DNA from: Bacilli bacterium | GTDB lineage: Bacteria > Bacillota_I > Bacilli_A > RF39 > UBA660 | Assembly (NCBI GenBank): GCA_017541885.1 | Contig: JAFXYF010000013.1 | Coordinates: 1-64,000 of the forward strand | Direction of reading: 5' to 3' | DNA length: 64,000 nucleotides | Shown: positions 42,074-51,840 of the stretch, piece after piece | Numbering within the stretch: the first letter of the stretch is position 1 | Layout: every line of letters begins with the position of its first letter | Notes under the pieces: generated by a model | The model's database searches: none | What the model was told of the DNA's origin: nothing | The model's input: the letters and a program-made list of their open reading frames with translations, nothing else | Position numbers and translations under genes: made by a program

Positions 42074-44732
42074 CTGTTTCATCTAATAATAGTAATAATA
42101 ATTCTGATGCAGACCAACTATGCAATGGAGATGATACTTGTTGTGTCATTCCAGGCATAGTACTTGAATAATTATTGTAATTTGCAGAAGATGCTAAACT
42201 CTCCCAAGATAATGGATATAAACTTCTATTTATTGGTATTGTTCCACTACCAAGCTTATGTACTGCGGCATATGAAAGGTATGGATAATTTTTTTCACTA
42301 TTATATGGAGTTTTATCTTTTGTTTCATAATTACTCCACCAAGCCATTTTAGAATATGAATCTTCTGGAATACTATTTAGATCAAATGGATAAGTCTTTC
42401 CAACAGATTCAATTCCTAATTTATACCAAAGATTTTGATATAAGTACTGATCTCCAAAATCAGTTTTACCATAAATATAATATCCATTTGGATTAGATTC
42501 TGCTAAACGATAAGCTTCTTTTTCAATTCTTTCTACAAGATCATATCTTATTTCTTTTTGAGTTGATAAAATGTATAGAAGTTCTCCTAAATTATCAGGT
42601 TCTTCTACTCCATTATTTTGTTTATCATAAATATTTTCAATACTAGATACCCAATCACTAATTAGATCAGTATTATTTGTTTTCTTTAATACCATACTAG
42701 TTAGAGCTGCATCTCTATACCAAGCATCTTTATAGACTACAATATTTGGATATATTTTACTATCTTTAATATTAAATAGAATTTCTCCATATAGTACTTT
42801 TTTCATATTACTATATTTTTGATTACTAAAATCATATAAGTTAATTTTAGTATTTGTTCCTTTTAATACTTTATCATTATAAAATACTCCATCTTCTGTT
42901 TCTTTTATTGTGATAAATTTATTACCTTTTGTTTCCACAATAACTGTGTATAAGTTTGGAATTATATAGTGTTCTTTTTCTTCAAAACTATATACTACTT
43001 CATTTGTATTTATATTTTTTATTTGTCCTTCAAGATAAATATATTTTTCTCTATTAGCCATTCCAAAATAATAATAATCTTGCCAGTTAACATTATCTAA
43101 TTCTTCTACATTATGAGTAGATTTAAATTCATTATATTCATCTTGATATTCTTTTAATGATTTTAATTCTTCTTTAAATTCATCTTTGAATTCTTTAGCA
43201 ATATAATTTGTTTTAACTTGTTTTTCTACTACTCCATCATTTCCTTTTAAATGGAATCCTAAGAAACGATTAGTATCTTTTGGACTTTCTAAAGCAATAA
43301 ACATTAATTCTGTTACTACTAGTAATGTTATTACTCCAGCACCTAATAATAACTTTTTATCAGTATTTTTTTCTTTTACTAAGTTCTTAATTAAGTTAAA
43401 GATTAAAATCATAAATAGAATTGTTAAAGCAATTACAATTACTTCTACTAGTATTAATAATCCATAAGGTAGATTAGCAAGTAAATAATTCTTATTTATT
43501 ATTCCATCTACATATTCTATTACTTTTATAAATATATTTGTATTTTGTAATACTTCTAATATTAAAAATACTATTAAGAAAATATATGATCCTTTCTTAA
43601 TCTTTTTATCTTCTTCTTTAGATAAGTTAATACCTAATAATAAAATTATTAAATATAAGAAATGTAATGAGTAAAGAAATGGACTATTATTTCCATAAAC
43701 TGTATGTAATATTGAATTATATACTATTGATAATACTAATGCTGTATTTAGCATTTTATTTTTTTTATAATTTCTTGCGGTAATAATTAATACTACTCCA
43801 TAGAATAATAAGAATATAAACATACTTAAGTAATTTGTTTCATTAAAAGTAATCATATAATTTTGTTCGTTGTATTCTGAACCATAATTTACTTTTAAAT
43901 AAATATCATTACTTATTATTGAATTAATATAATCATCATTTACTACATTTTTTATATTCTTTAGACCTATTTTATTTTCTGAATATAGAGTAGCTTCTCC
44001 ATATGGGTTTAGATTCCATATAACTGGAGTATTATTCCATATTAGTCTTTGTCCTAGATTTAGTCCTAATAATACTACTATTGTACCTATACCCATTATT
44101 ATTAATTTTTTTAGTTTTACTTTTTTAAAGATCCATAATACAAAACATATTATTAAGAAAACAATATAATTTGTAATTGTCATTGAAAATGATAATACTC
44201 CTAAGATACCTAATAATAGATACTTTTTATTATCAAATTCATTATCTTTATTCTTTATAAAGTAATACCATAATAGTACTAGAAAGAATGCTGCAAAGTT
44301 ATATGTTTCTATTCCTGATGTAAAGATTATATTTGAGAATGAGAATAAATATAATAGTGATAAAAGTATACTTGTTTTTTCTTTTAATCCTACTAATTTT
44401 AATATTCTATAAATATAAACTACTGTTAGAGAACTTGCTAGAGCTGATAGAATAATAATTGCTAGAATTCTATTTACTACTAATCCTTTTATTAGAAATA
44501 CTAATGGTTGAATAATAATTACAAATAATGGATGAACATCTAATCGATAATGACTAGCTGCAATTATTGTAGAATCTAACATTACTCTTCCTGTATCAGA
44601 ATCAAATAATAAATTATAGTTATCAAATAAATTATAATTATAATTTAGAAATACTCCTAAGAGTGTTAAAAAAAACATAGAGCCTATTAATAAATAGAAC
44701 TCTGTTTTTTGTTTTTTAAAAAAGTTTTTCAT
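42063..44732 (-). CDS. polytopic GT-C-like glycosyltransferase with large external toroid-like domain
   Basis: An 889-residue membrane protein. Residues 1-470 have about 12-13 spans with an early outer loop DSDTGRVMLDSTIIAASHYR that contains acidic residues and YRLDVHPLFV, the pattern of GT-C transferases that use polyprenyl-phosphate sugars. From about 490 the chain is soluble and outside. The last 270 residues look like an alpha/alpha-toroid glycosidase-like fold (DAWYRDAALTSMVLKK; VEEPDNLGELLYIL; YLYQNLWYKLGIES; HSWSASELLLLL). I cannot assign catalytic residues. A transferase fused to a glycan-binding or trimming domain would be unusual. The call on the C-terminal fold is an inference. Confidence 0.7.
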   Translation of the reverse strand: MKNFFKKQKTEFYLLIGSMFFLTLLGVFLNYNYNLFDNYNLLFDSDTGRVMLDSTIIAASHYRLDVHPLFVIIIQPLVFLIKGLVVNRILAIIILSALASSLTVVYIYRILKLVGLKEKTSILLSLLYLFSFSNIIFTSGIETYNFAAFFLVLLWYYFIKNKDNEFDNKKYLLLGILGVLSFSMTITNYIVFLIICFVLWIFKKVKLKKLIIMGIGTIVVLLGLNLGQRLIWNNTPVIWNLNPYGEATLYSENKIGLKNIKNVVNDDYINSIISNDIYLKVNYGSEYNEQNYMITFNETNYLSMFIFLLFYGVVLIITARNYKKNKMLNTALVLSIVYNSILHTVYGNNSPFLYSLHFLYLIILLLGINLSKEEDKKIKKGSYIFLIVFLILEVLQNTNIFIKVIEYVDGIINKNYLLANLPYGLLILVEVIVIALTILFMILIFNLIKNLVKEKNTDKKLLLGAGVITLLVVTELMFIALESPKDTNRFLGFHLKGNDGVVEKQVKTNYIAKEFKDEFKEELKSLKEYQDEYNEFKSTHNVEELDNVNWQDYYYFGMANREKYIYLEGQIKNINTNEVVYSFEEKEHYIIPNLYTVIVETKGNKFITIKETEDGVFYNDKVLKGTNTKINLYDFSNQKYSNMKKVLYGEILFNIKDSKIYPNIVVYKDAWYRDAALTSMVLKKTNNTDLISDWVSSIENIYDKQNNGVEEPDNLGELLYILSTQKEIRYDLVERIEKEAYRLAESNPNGYYIYGKTDFGDQYLYQNLWYKLGIESVGKTYPFDLNSIPEDSYSKMAWWSNYETKDKTPYNSEKNYPYLSYAAVHKLGSGTIPINRSLYPLSWESLASSANYNNYSSTMPGMTQQVSSPLHSWSASELLLLLLDETGDL

Positions 44733-44736
44733 ATAA

Positions 44737-45303
44737 TCACTTCTTTCTTAGATACTTTGTGATTTCGTTCCCCTTTACTACATATCCTTCTTCAGCATAT
44801 TCAAGCATTGCTTTATCTGCTTTTATTGAGTCTGTGTAGAATTTTTTTACTTTTTCATCAAATAACTCTTCATATCTTTTTATTTTTTCATAATCATGAC
44901 AGTTTTTAGAAGTAAATCTTCCTGTTTTAGTATCTACACATGAAGCAATTACTTTAAAATTCATTTCTTTTTCTAATGGTTTTAATAAAAACTCTGGAGA
45001 TGCTGAAATAATTACATCAGTATCTTCTTTTTGATCTAGATACCATTTTTTTATATTATCTTTATGACTCTTCCAAAAGTCATCTACATAACTATCTACA
45101 TCATCTATTCTTTTTAAATACGAAAAGATTCTTTCTTTCATTCTTGTCTTATCAGTTATTTTTAAAATATAAAGAAGTGCTCCCCATGCTTGTATAGGCA
45201 TTTGTAGAAGTACTTTTTTATTTCTTTTAAGACAGTAGAAATAAAAATCTACAGATGAGTCTCCATCATAAATTGTTTCATCAAAATCATATGCGTTAAT
45301 CAT
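44737..45303 (-). CDS. HAD-IB family phosphatase
   Basis: A 188-residue HAD hydrolase. Motif I is YDFDETIYDGDS with the two catalytic Asp, motif II is VIISASPEFLL, and motif III/IV is FYTDSIKADKAMLEYAE. The relation is to SerB-like HAD-IB enzymes that are often fused to UbiA prenyltransferases. Here it lies in the same locus as a UbiA protein, so removal of phosphate from polyprenyl-phospho-phosphoribose is a reasonable role, though unproven. It sits 4 bases from the 889-residue protein gene and 8 from a DPM1-like gene. Confidence 0.85.
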   Translation of the reverse strand: MINAYDFDETIYDGDSSVDFYFYCLKRNKKVLLQMPIQAWGALLYILKITDKTRMKERIFSYLKRIDDVDSYVDDFWKSHKDNIKKWYLDQKEDTDVIISASPEFLLKPLEKEMNFKVIASCVDTKTGRFTSKNCHDYEKIKRYEELFDEKVKKFYTDSIKADKAMLEYAEEGYVVKGNEITKYLRKK

Positions 45304-45311
45304 AGTCTCTC

Positions 45312-46253
45312 CTATTTAGTCTTTTCTGTTTCTTTTACAATATATACTGGTCTATGTTTTATCTCTAAATAAATCTTTGATAGATACATTCCTATTACTC
45401 CTAAGAAGAATAATTGTACTCCACTGACAAAGATAATAATACATGCCATAGATGGCCATCCTGATGTTGGATCTCCCCAAACTAATGTCTTTACAATAAT
45501 AAAGATAATTGCGAGAAAGGCAATAAAACAGAATGTTATACCAACATATGCTGATAATAATAATGGTGTTGTTGAAAATGCCATTATTCCTTCCATTGCA
45601 TATTTAATTAGTTTTCTTAAATTAAATTTAGAAGTTCCTGCTGCTCTGTCTGGTGCATCATAAGCTAACCATTTAGTTTCAAATCCAACAAAACCAAACA
45701 TACCTTTTGTATATCTATTATATTCTTTCATATCTAGAATAGCATCTACCATTTGTCTTGTCATAAGACGGAAATCTCTTGCTCCTGGAACTTGATGAGA
45801 ATCTGATATTTTATCAATTAATTTATACCAACAATTAGTTAATGCTTTTCTAATAAAATTATATCCTTTATGAGATTCTGTATATAATGCTACACAGTCA
45901 TAATCTTCAGTTTTAATAATCTCATACATTTCAATTAACTTCTCTGGTGGATCTTGCATATCAGCATCCATAATTGCTGCATAGTCTCCTGTTACTGCTT
46001 CTAGACCAGCATACATTCCAGCTTCTTTTCCAAAGTTTCTTGAAAATGATATATATCTTACTCTTTTATCTTTCTTAGATAATTCTCTAAGAATTGGTAA
46101 AGTCTTATCTTTAGAACCATCATTTACAAAGATCATTTCAAAATCTACATTTTTCATTTTTTTAGATACTTTATTTGTCTCTTCATAAAATAATGGAATA
46201 GACTCTTCTTCATTAAAGCATGGAATAATTAAAGATATTTTTTCTTTTGCCAT
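45312..46253 (-). CDS. second DPM1-like polyprenyl-phosphate glycosyltransferase
   Basis: A 313-residue enzyme: LIIPCFNEEESIPLFYEET, FVNDGSKDKTLPIL, the metal site IMDADMQDPP and AAGTSKFNLRKLIKYAMEGI before two C-terminal membrane spans. The same class as the 41047 gene but from a different subgroup, so two distinct polyprenyl-phosphate sugars are probably made. It overlaps no gene; 11 bases separate it from the GT2 gene upstream. Confidence 0.92.
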   Translation of the reverse strand: MAKEKISLIIPCFNEEESIPLFYEETNKVSKKMKNVDFEMIFVNDGSKDKTLPILRELSKKDKRVRYISFSRNFGKEAGMYAGLEAVTGDYAAIMDADMQDPPEKLIEMYEIIKTEDYDCVALYTESHKGYNFIRKALTNCWYKLIDKISDSHQVPGARDFRLMTRQMVDAILDMKEYNRYTKGMFGFVGFETKWLAYDAPDRAAGTSKFNLRKLIKYAMEGIMAFSTTPLLLSAYVGITFCFIAFLAIIFIIVKTLVWGDPTSGWPSMACIIIFVSGVQLFFLGVIGMYLSKIYLEIKHRPVYIVKETEKTK

Positions 46254-46264
46254 ACTACCTCTCC

Positions 46265-47179
46265 TTATTTATGTCTATAGTACATTTTTGGACTTATTTT
46301 TAATAAAGTCTTTTTTATTTTTCTACCAAAAGAATCAGTTAATATTTGATCAAATACTTTTTCTTTCTTTAATATTTTTTTATACTCTCTATAATCTTTT
46401 CCTTTTAACTCAGTAATCTTTAAGATTAAAGAATTAGCAATAAAGCTTTTAAATATTTTAGAGTCTAATTTTGTTTTATCTATTTCTCTTGTTAAAAATC
46501 TATAATGTTCTAAGAAGTCATTTACTTTCTTCTTGGTTTTTTCATAGTTTACTGTACTCATAATACTATTTTGTCTTTGTCTATAGTTATAACCTATATA
46601 CTCAATTGATTTTGCACGAGACGCTTTCATTATAACTAATGGCATTAGACCAAAGTCTTCATGAATCATACCTTTAGCAAATTCATATTTTTCTTTTTCA
46701 TAATAACTTCTTTTAATACAATAACTCCAAGCATTTTCTACGAAATGATATTTACATATTTTAGAGAATGCTTTTTCTCCTTTGCATGTATTAAATCCTG
46801 TTTCTTTAAATTCTTTCTTAGACTTATCTTCATAATATTCTTGGATTTGGAATCTTATTAAATCTGGTTTATCAGAAGTTGCTTCATTTAATTCTTTTAA
46901 AAGATCAGGCTCTATAGTATCATCACTATCTATAAATAAAAGATATTCCCCTTTAGCATGTTTTGCTCCATTATTTCTTGCAGCACTAAGTCCACCATTT
47001 TCTTGATTAATGGTTTTTACTTTGTACTTTTTAACAATGTCCATGCTGTTATCCTTTGTACCATCATTTACTACTATTACTTCATAATCCTTGAATGTTT
47101 GATTCATAATACTATCTAAACATTCTTTAATGTAGTCTTCTACATTATATACAGGAATTACAATACTAAACTTTGGCAT
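46265..47179 (-). CDS. family 2 glycosyltransferase
   Basis: A 304-residue GT-A transferase: FSIVIPVYNVEDYIKECLDS, VIVVNDGTKDNS, the DxD site LFIDSDDTIEP and NAWSYCIKRSYYEK. Basic C-terminal end (KIKKTLLKISPKMYYRHK). First gene of the leftward block; the gap upstream (47180-47213) contains only an extended -10 (TGT-TAGAAT). Confidence 0.92.
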   Translation of the reverse strand: MPKFSIVIPVYNVEDYIKECLDSIMNQTFKDYEVIVVNDGTKDNSMDIVKKYKVKTINQENGGLSAARNNGAKHAKGEYLLFIDSDDTIEPDLLKELNEATSDKPDLIRFQIQEYYEDKSKKEFKETGFNTCKGEKAFSKICKYHFVENAWSYCIKRSYYEKEKYEFAKGMIHEDFGLMPLVIMKASRAKSIEYIGYNYRQRQNSIMSTVNYEKTKKKVNDFLEHYRFLTREIDKTKLDSKIFKSFIANSLILKITELKGKDYREYKKILKKEKVFDQILTDSFGRKIKKTLLKISPKMYYRHK

Positions 47180-47213
47180 ATAATCACCTCATATAATTAT
47201 TCTAACATATAAT

Positions 47214-47240
47214 TAAAAAAATAACTATTTCTAGTTATTT
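47214..47240 (-). terminator. terminator of the O-antigen ligase/GT4 fusion gene
   Basis: A perfect 9-bp stem (47219-47227 with 47232-47240), TTTC loop, T-run on the minus strand. Confidence 0.8.
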
Positions 47241-47242
47241 TC

Positions 47243-49546
47243 TTATGCATTAAAGACTTTATATAACTTCTCTAAACGTTTATCTTGAAGTTCATCTAGA
47301 TTAATATTTTGTTTCTTTTCTTTCTTCTTTAAAATGTCTTTTACTTGTTTAACCATTTCTTCTTCATTTTTAGAAATTACATAAGCATACTTATTCATAT
47401 CAATTGCATCATCACTAGTTGGGAAAGTTGTAATTACATTTTTATCTAGAGTAATTGCTTCTAAGTATGTTACTGGGAATCCTTCATAATCAGATGTTAA
47501 GATAACATAATCTGCTTCATTCATATATGGGAATGGATTTTGTTTTCTTCCAAAGAATGTTACTTTCTTTTCTAGATGATTATCTTTTACTTCTTTTTCA
47601 TAACGTTCTCTATCAGGGCCATCTCCAATAATCCATAATTCTAAGTCTTTTATTTCTTTTACTAAATTAATTTGTCTTGATACTTTCTTTGCGGCATCAT
47701 CTAATCTTCCTACAAAGATTAATAGTGTTTTATTTTTATCTTTCTTTGCATCAATTTTTTCTTTAGATTGTGCTCTAATTTCTTCTGTATTTACAAAGTT
47801 ATTAAATACTACACATTTATCTTTTAAGTCTTTATATTTCTTTATAAATCCATTCATATTTTCATTAGATACAAAGATTATATTATTGTACTCTCTAATA
47901 TTTCTTGAATCAAAGAAATGATAGAAGTCATTATCATCAGGATAGACTATTGCATAATCATTATGTACATAAAGAGCAGTATTTGATGACGCCATAAGCG
48001 TTAATTTAGAACTACTATAACTATATGTTGTGTAGCAGCAACTAAAGTCATAATTATGATCATTTAGTATTTTAAACCAAAGTTTTCTAGATACATTAAT
48101 TGCTTTTCTAATAATTGCATCTTTGTAATTACTTACTTTACAAACTTCTACTCTTACATCTTTATCAATTAGATCTAAGAATATTCCTTTTTTCTCTTCT
48201 AATATTATTGTGACATTATATTTTTCTTTATCAATACGATTTACTAAGTTTAGAAGAGCTTTTTCTATTCCACCTAAATCCATATTGTATGATGCGAATA
48301 GTAAATCTTTCTTATTTCTATTTTCCATATTAATTAATAATAGAATTACTACGTAACTTACTGCAGGAGCAGTTATAATATGTCCTGTCATAAATGCTAA
48401 GAAGACGATTAGGAAGAATGATAAAAGTCTCATTCCATTTTCATAACTTTTTCTTTTTCTATTTTCTAAAATACCAAATAATGGGAATAATACCATTGTA
48501 AAGTAAATAATAAATCCAATTATTCCGTGACTATAATAAATATCAAAATAATCCATTTCTATTTGTTTAGTTTCTTTATCAAAATTAACATAACCTATAC
48601 CGAATAATTTTTCATATGTAGAAGATTCTTTATAAAGATAAGCTTTATTCTTCATAAATTTTAATCTTGAACTAAAGATAAAATGATCTACTAGTTTTTC
48701 ATCTTTAAATACTTCTGTTACATGTTCTAATCCTAAATAATTAAGATGAGTTTTAATATTCTTATAAAAGTTTGTTCTTGGAATTATTAATAGTAATGCA
48801 GCACACCCTATTAAGATTACTCCTACTGATGCTCCTATTAGAGCATATTTCTTTTCTTTTCTAAAATAATTCCATAAGTATAAAATACTAACTCCAATAG
48901 TAATAATTAATGTAAGTAATGGAGTTTTAGTACCTACCATTAAGATTACAATCATATATGTAATAATAAACATTATTACTGGAATAATTCTTTTTGATTT
49001 ATAACAAATTACAAATAATAATGGAGTTAAGATTGAAATTATTCCACTTATTTCATTTGCTGAATTAAAGAATCCTAATGTACCTACTTTAGTAATTTGA
49101 TATGTTTTATATCCTATACCAATTATTGTTGGGACAAAGATAAATAAAATATATAAAAGTATCATAGTAAAGAATGTCATATTACTGATACGAATATTAT
49201 CTTTAATTGAATAAAGAGATATAAATAATATAGGGAAATAGAATGCTCTTATTAGATTTTGAACATCAGTCATAATACCTGAATCTTTATAAACGAACAT
49301 ACCTATTGTATACAGAATAAAATAAAATCCTAATAATAGATAAGGTATAAGTAAATGTTTCTTTTTAAAGATAAAGATTACTATAAAACAAATAAATAGT
49401 AAGAATAAAACTCTAACTATTATTCCAATAGTAATATTAATATGTAATGTATTAATACATACTCCTGTCAATAAATCTAAAATTGGTTGTAAAAGCAAGA
49501 ATATTGCTAAAATCTTATTAATATTATTTTTCATCCATTTTTCCAT
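47243..49546 (-). CDS. O-antigen ligase/polymerase-like domain fused to a GT4 glycosyltransferase
   Basis: A 767-residue protein. Residues 1-415 have about 11 spans and the O-antigen ligase pattern: a large outer loop (about 270-330) ending in SSTYEKLFGIGYVNF and YYSHGIIGFIIYF. Residues 420-767 are a cytosolic GT-B domain of family 4: FASYNMDLGGIEKALLNLV (the GG acceptor loop), LLIFVGRLDDAAKK, LWIIGDGPDRERYE and the E-x7-E site DYEGFPVTYLEAIT. One chain thus has a cytosolic transferase and a membrane polymerase/ligase module. A single-gene unit with an extended -10 (TGT-TATAAT) upstream and a terminator downstream. Confidence 0.85.
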   Translation of the reverse strand: MEKWMKNNINKILAIFLLLQPILDLLTGVCINTLHINITIGIIVRVLFLLFICFIVIFIFKKKHLLIPYLLLGFYFILYTIGMFVYKDSGIMTDVQNLIRAFYFPILFISLYSIKDNIRISNMTFFTMILLYILFIFVPTIIGIGYKTYQITKVGTLGFFNSANEISGIISILTPLLFVICYKSKRIIPVIMFIITYMIVILMVGTKTPLLTLIITIGVSILYLWNYFRKEKKYALIGASVGVILIGCAALLLIIPRTNFYKNIKTHLNYLGLEHVTEVFKDEKLVDHFIFSSRLKFMKNKAYLYKESSTYEKLFGIGYVNFDKETKQIEMDYFDIYYSHGIIGFIIYFTMVLFPLFGILENRKRKSYENGMRLLSFFLIVFLAFMTGHIITAPAVSYVVILLLINMENRNKKDLLFASYNMDLGGIEKALLNLVNRIDKEKYNVTIILEEKKGIFLDLIDKDVRVEVCKVSNYKDAIIRKAINVSRKLWFKILNDHNYDFSCCYTTYSYSSSKLTLMASSNTALYVHNDYAIVYPDDNDFYHFFDSRNIREYNNIIFVSNENMNGFIKKYKDLKDKCVVFNNFVNTEEIRAQSKEKIDAKKDKNKTLLIFVGRLDDAAKKVSRQINLVKEIKDLELWIIGDGPDRERYEKEVKDNHLEKKVTFFGRKQNPFPYMNEADYVILTSDYEGFPVTYLEAITLDKNVITTFPTSDDAIDMNKYAYVISKNEEEMVKQVKDILKKKEKKQNINLDELQDKRLEKLYKVFNA

Positions 49547-49715
49547 AAAATCACTCTCTTTAAAAAAATTATAACATGAACTTTAGTAGAATACTATTTT
49601 TTTACTCATTTTTACTATTTGTAAAGTACTTATGTTAATACTGTAAAACGTCTTTCAATTCATAGACTTTTTAGTCATTTTTTAGTAAACTTATAATAGG
49701 ATTGGAGGGAGCATT

Positions 49716-51818
49716 ATGGCTAAAAATGAATCCAATAAAAAGAAAGATTTAGAAGCTACAGATGAATTAATGGATGCTGTTGATAAAGCATTTGATGATC
49801 CATTTGAAAATGATTCTAAAGAAGAAATAAAAGAAGAGAAAAAAGAAGAAGTTAAAGAAGAGACTGATGTCATTAATACTGAAATATTTTCAAAGATTGA
49901 AGATGAGATGGAAGATGATATGTATTCTTTTAAGAATGATAAACCTACTAGAGAAAGAGATTATTCTTATAAACCTCAAATTAGTGTTCCATTAATCATA
50001 TTAATTGGTACTGCAATACTTTGTGCAATTGCTACATTTATTGCGACACTTATTAATAAAGATTCTAGTGTTACACAAATAATTATGAGTGCAATACTTA
50101 GTTTATTTTCTATTCTATACTTAGTAGTATGTCTTACTTCTAGTAGAAAGAATGAGGCTCCTGTTTATATTACAACTATTCTATTAATTGCTTTATTTAT
50201 ACTTAATATGAATAGAAGTCCAGAAGAAACTGTTGTATCACAAAGTAGAGTTCAAAACTTCAGTGGTAAAACAATTACTGATGTAGTTAAATGGGCTAAG
50301 AAAAATGATTTAAAAGTAACTCAAGAATATGAATATAGTGATATGGTTCCTGAGTATGAAGTTATTTCACAAAATGTTAAGGTTGGTACTGATGTTAGAG
50401 ACATAGATGAAATTGTTGTTGCTATATCTGAAGGACCTAATCCTTTTAAAGAAATAATTGTTCCTAGTATGCTTACTTGGGATGATGAAAGAGTAATTAA
50501 CTTTGTACTTAAGAATTATTTAAATAATGTAATAGTTGATTTCGTAGAATCTGATCAAGTTAAAGATACTGTTATTGAACAAAATAAGAGTGGTAACTTA
50601 AGAAGAAATGATGAATTAAGATTAGTATTCTCTTATGGAGATGAAGGTAATACTAATGAAGTTAATTTAATTGATTTTACTGATAAGACTAAATTTGAAA
50701 TAGAGTTCTATATGAAACAACATAAATTAAATTATGACTTTGTATATGACTTCTCTGATACTATTAAGAAAGGTAATGGAGTTAAACAAAGTGTAGATCC
50801 TGGAACTGTAGTTCAAGTAGATGGAGATAAAATTCAAATTACTATTAGTAAAGGTCCAAAGATTGCTATACCTGATCTTTCTGGTAAGAGTGTAGATGAA
50901 ATTACTGAATGGGCTATTGAAAATAGATTAAAACTTGAATTTGTTGATAAATATGATGATACTGTTAAAAAAGGAAAAGTAATTTCTATTGATAAAGAAC
51001 AAGGTGAACTTGTTGAGCAAGGAACATTAGTAAAAGTTACATTATCATTAGGAAGTTTAAAGATGCCTGAGTTTAAGAATATTGATGAGTTCTACACATG
51101 GGCAGATAAATATGGAATTAAATATGAAGTAGTTCATGAATTTAGTAGTAGTGTTAAAGCTGGAGAAGTTATTAAATATTCTCATAAGAAAGGTGCTGTA
51201 ATTAAGAATGATGAAGCAATTACTATTACTGTTAGTGATGGTGAGAAAGTTTCAGTTCCTAACTTAATTGGTTTAACTAAGAGTGAAGCTACTAAGAAAT
51301 TAAATAATGCTAATTTAAATTATAACTTTGTATATAAAAATAATACTAAGAAGAAAGATACAGTAATTGGTCAATCTATTAGTAGTGGTTCAGAAGTATC
51401 TAGCGGTACTACTGTTACTGTTACATTAAGTAATGGTAAATCTGGAGGAAGTAATTCTTCTTCTGGAAATAATTCTTCTGGTAATAATAATTCAGGAGGA
51501 AATAATAATTCTGGTGGAAATAATAACTCTGGAGGTAATACTACACCTACTCCTCCACCTACTCCAACATGTAATAGTTGTAATGTTACAGGAGTTAGAA
51601 ATCAAGTTTATAATAACTATACTGGATATCAAGCTACTGCTAATGCATTAATTAGTTATATTGAAGGACAATGTCCTGGAATTGATGTACAAGTAAGACC
51701 AGAAGATTCTGATAAGAATTCAGGAGTATTTGTTAGAGGATTCTATCAAGGTGATAAAGATGAAAATGGTAATCCTTTAACTACTTGTAGTACAGTACAT
51801 ATTTGGTTAGCAAAATAA
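49716..51818 (+). CDS. PASTA-repeat membrane protein without a kinase domain
   Basis: A 700-residue protein. Residues 1-88 are a cytosolic, very acidic and Lys-rich tail. Three spans lie at about 90-168. Six PASTA repeats follow (about 180-580; see the repeated ends VAISEG, VFSYG, ITISKG, VTLSLG, ITVSDG, VTLSNG). Next come a Gly/Asn/Ser linker (GNNNS repeats), a Pro/Thr stretch and a C-terminal domain with four cysteines (CNSCNVTG...CPGI...CSTVHIW). PASTA repeats bind muropeptides or peptidoglycan. The usual Ser/Thr kinase half (PknB/PrkC) is absent. TATAAT lies at 49692, and GGAGGG precedes the ATG. Confidence 0.88.
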   Translation: MAKNESNKKKDLEATDELMDAVDKAFDDPFENDSKEEIKEEKKEEVKEETDVINTEIFSKIEDEMEDDMYSFKNDKPTRERDYSYKPQISVPLIILIGTAILCAIATFIATLINKDSSVTQIIMSAILSLFSILYLVVCLTSSRKNEAPVYITTILLIALFILNMNRSPEETVVSQSRVQNFSGKTITDVVKWAKKNDLKVTQEYEYSDMVPEYEVISQNVKVGTDVRDIDEIVVAISEGPNPFKEIIVPSMLTWDDERVINFVLKNYLNNVIVDFVESDQVKDTVIEQNKSGNLRRNDELRLVFSYGDEGNTNEVNLIDFTDKTKFEIEFYMKQHKLNYDFVYDFSDTIKKGNGVKQSVDPGTVVQVDGDKIQITISKGPKIAIPDLSGKSVDEITEWAIENRLKLEFVDKYDDTVKKGKVISIDKEQGELVEQGTLVKVTLSLGSLKMPEFKNIDEFYTWADKYGIKYEVVHEFSSSVKAGEVIKYSHKKGAVIKNDEAITITVSDGEKVSVPNLIGLTKSEATKKLNNANLNYNFVYKNNTKKKDTVIGQSISSGSEVSSGTTVTVTLSNGKSGGSNSSSGNNSSGNNNSGGNNNSGGNNNSGGNTTPTPPPTPTCNSCNVTGVRNQVYNNYTGYQATANALISYIEGQCPGIDVQVRPEDSDKNSGVFVRGFYQGDKDENGNPLTTCSTVHIWLAK
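51479..51537 (+). repeat. 21-bp tandem repeat coding for a Gly-Asn-Ser linker
   Basis: About three imperfect copies of a 21-base unit coding GNNNSG-G within the PASTA gene. Copies differ at third positions. Likely to vary in number between strains. Confidence 0.75.
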
Positions 51819-51840
51819 AAAGAAGCATATGCTTCTTTTT
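51817..51840. terminator. bidirectional terminator between the PASTA and lipoprotein genes
   Basis: A 24-base perfect palindrome touching both stop codons, A/T-runs at both ends. Confidence 0.85.

Noticed and set aside
51433-51651. Second frame in the PASTA linker region
   Set aside because: It arises from the repeat composition; no start signals.
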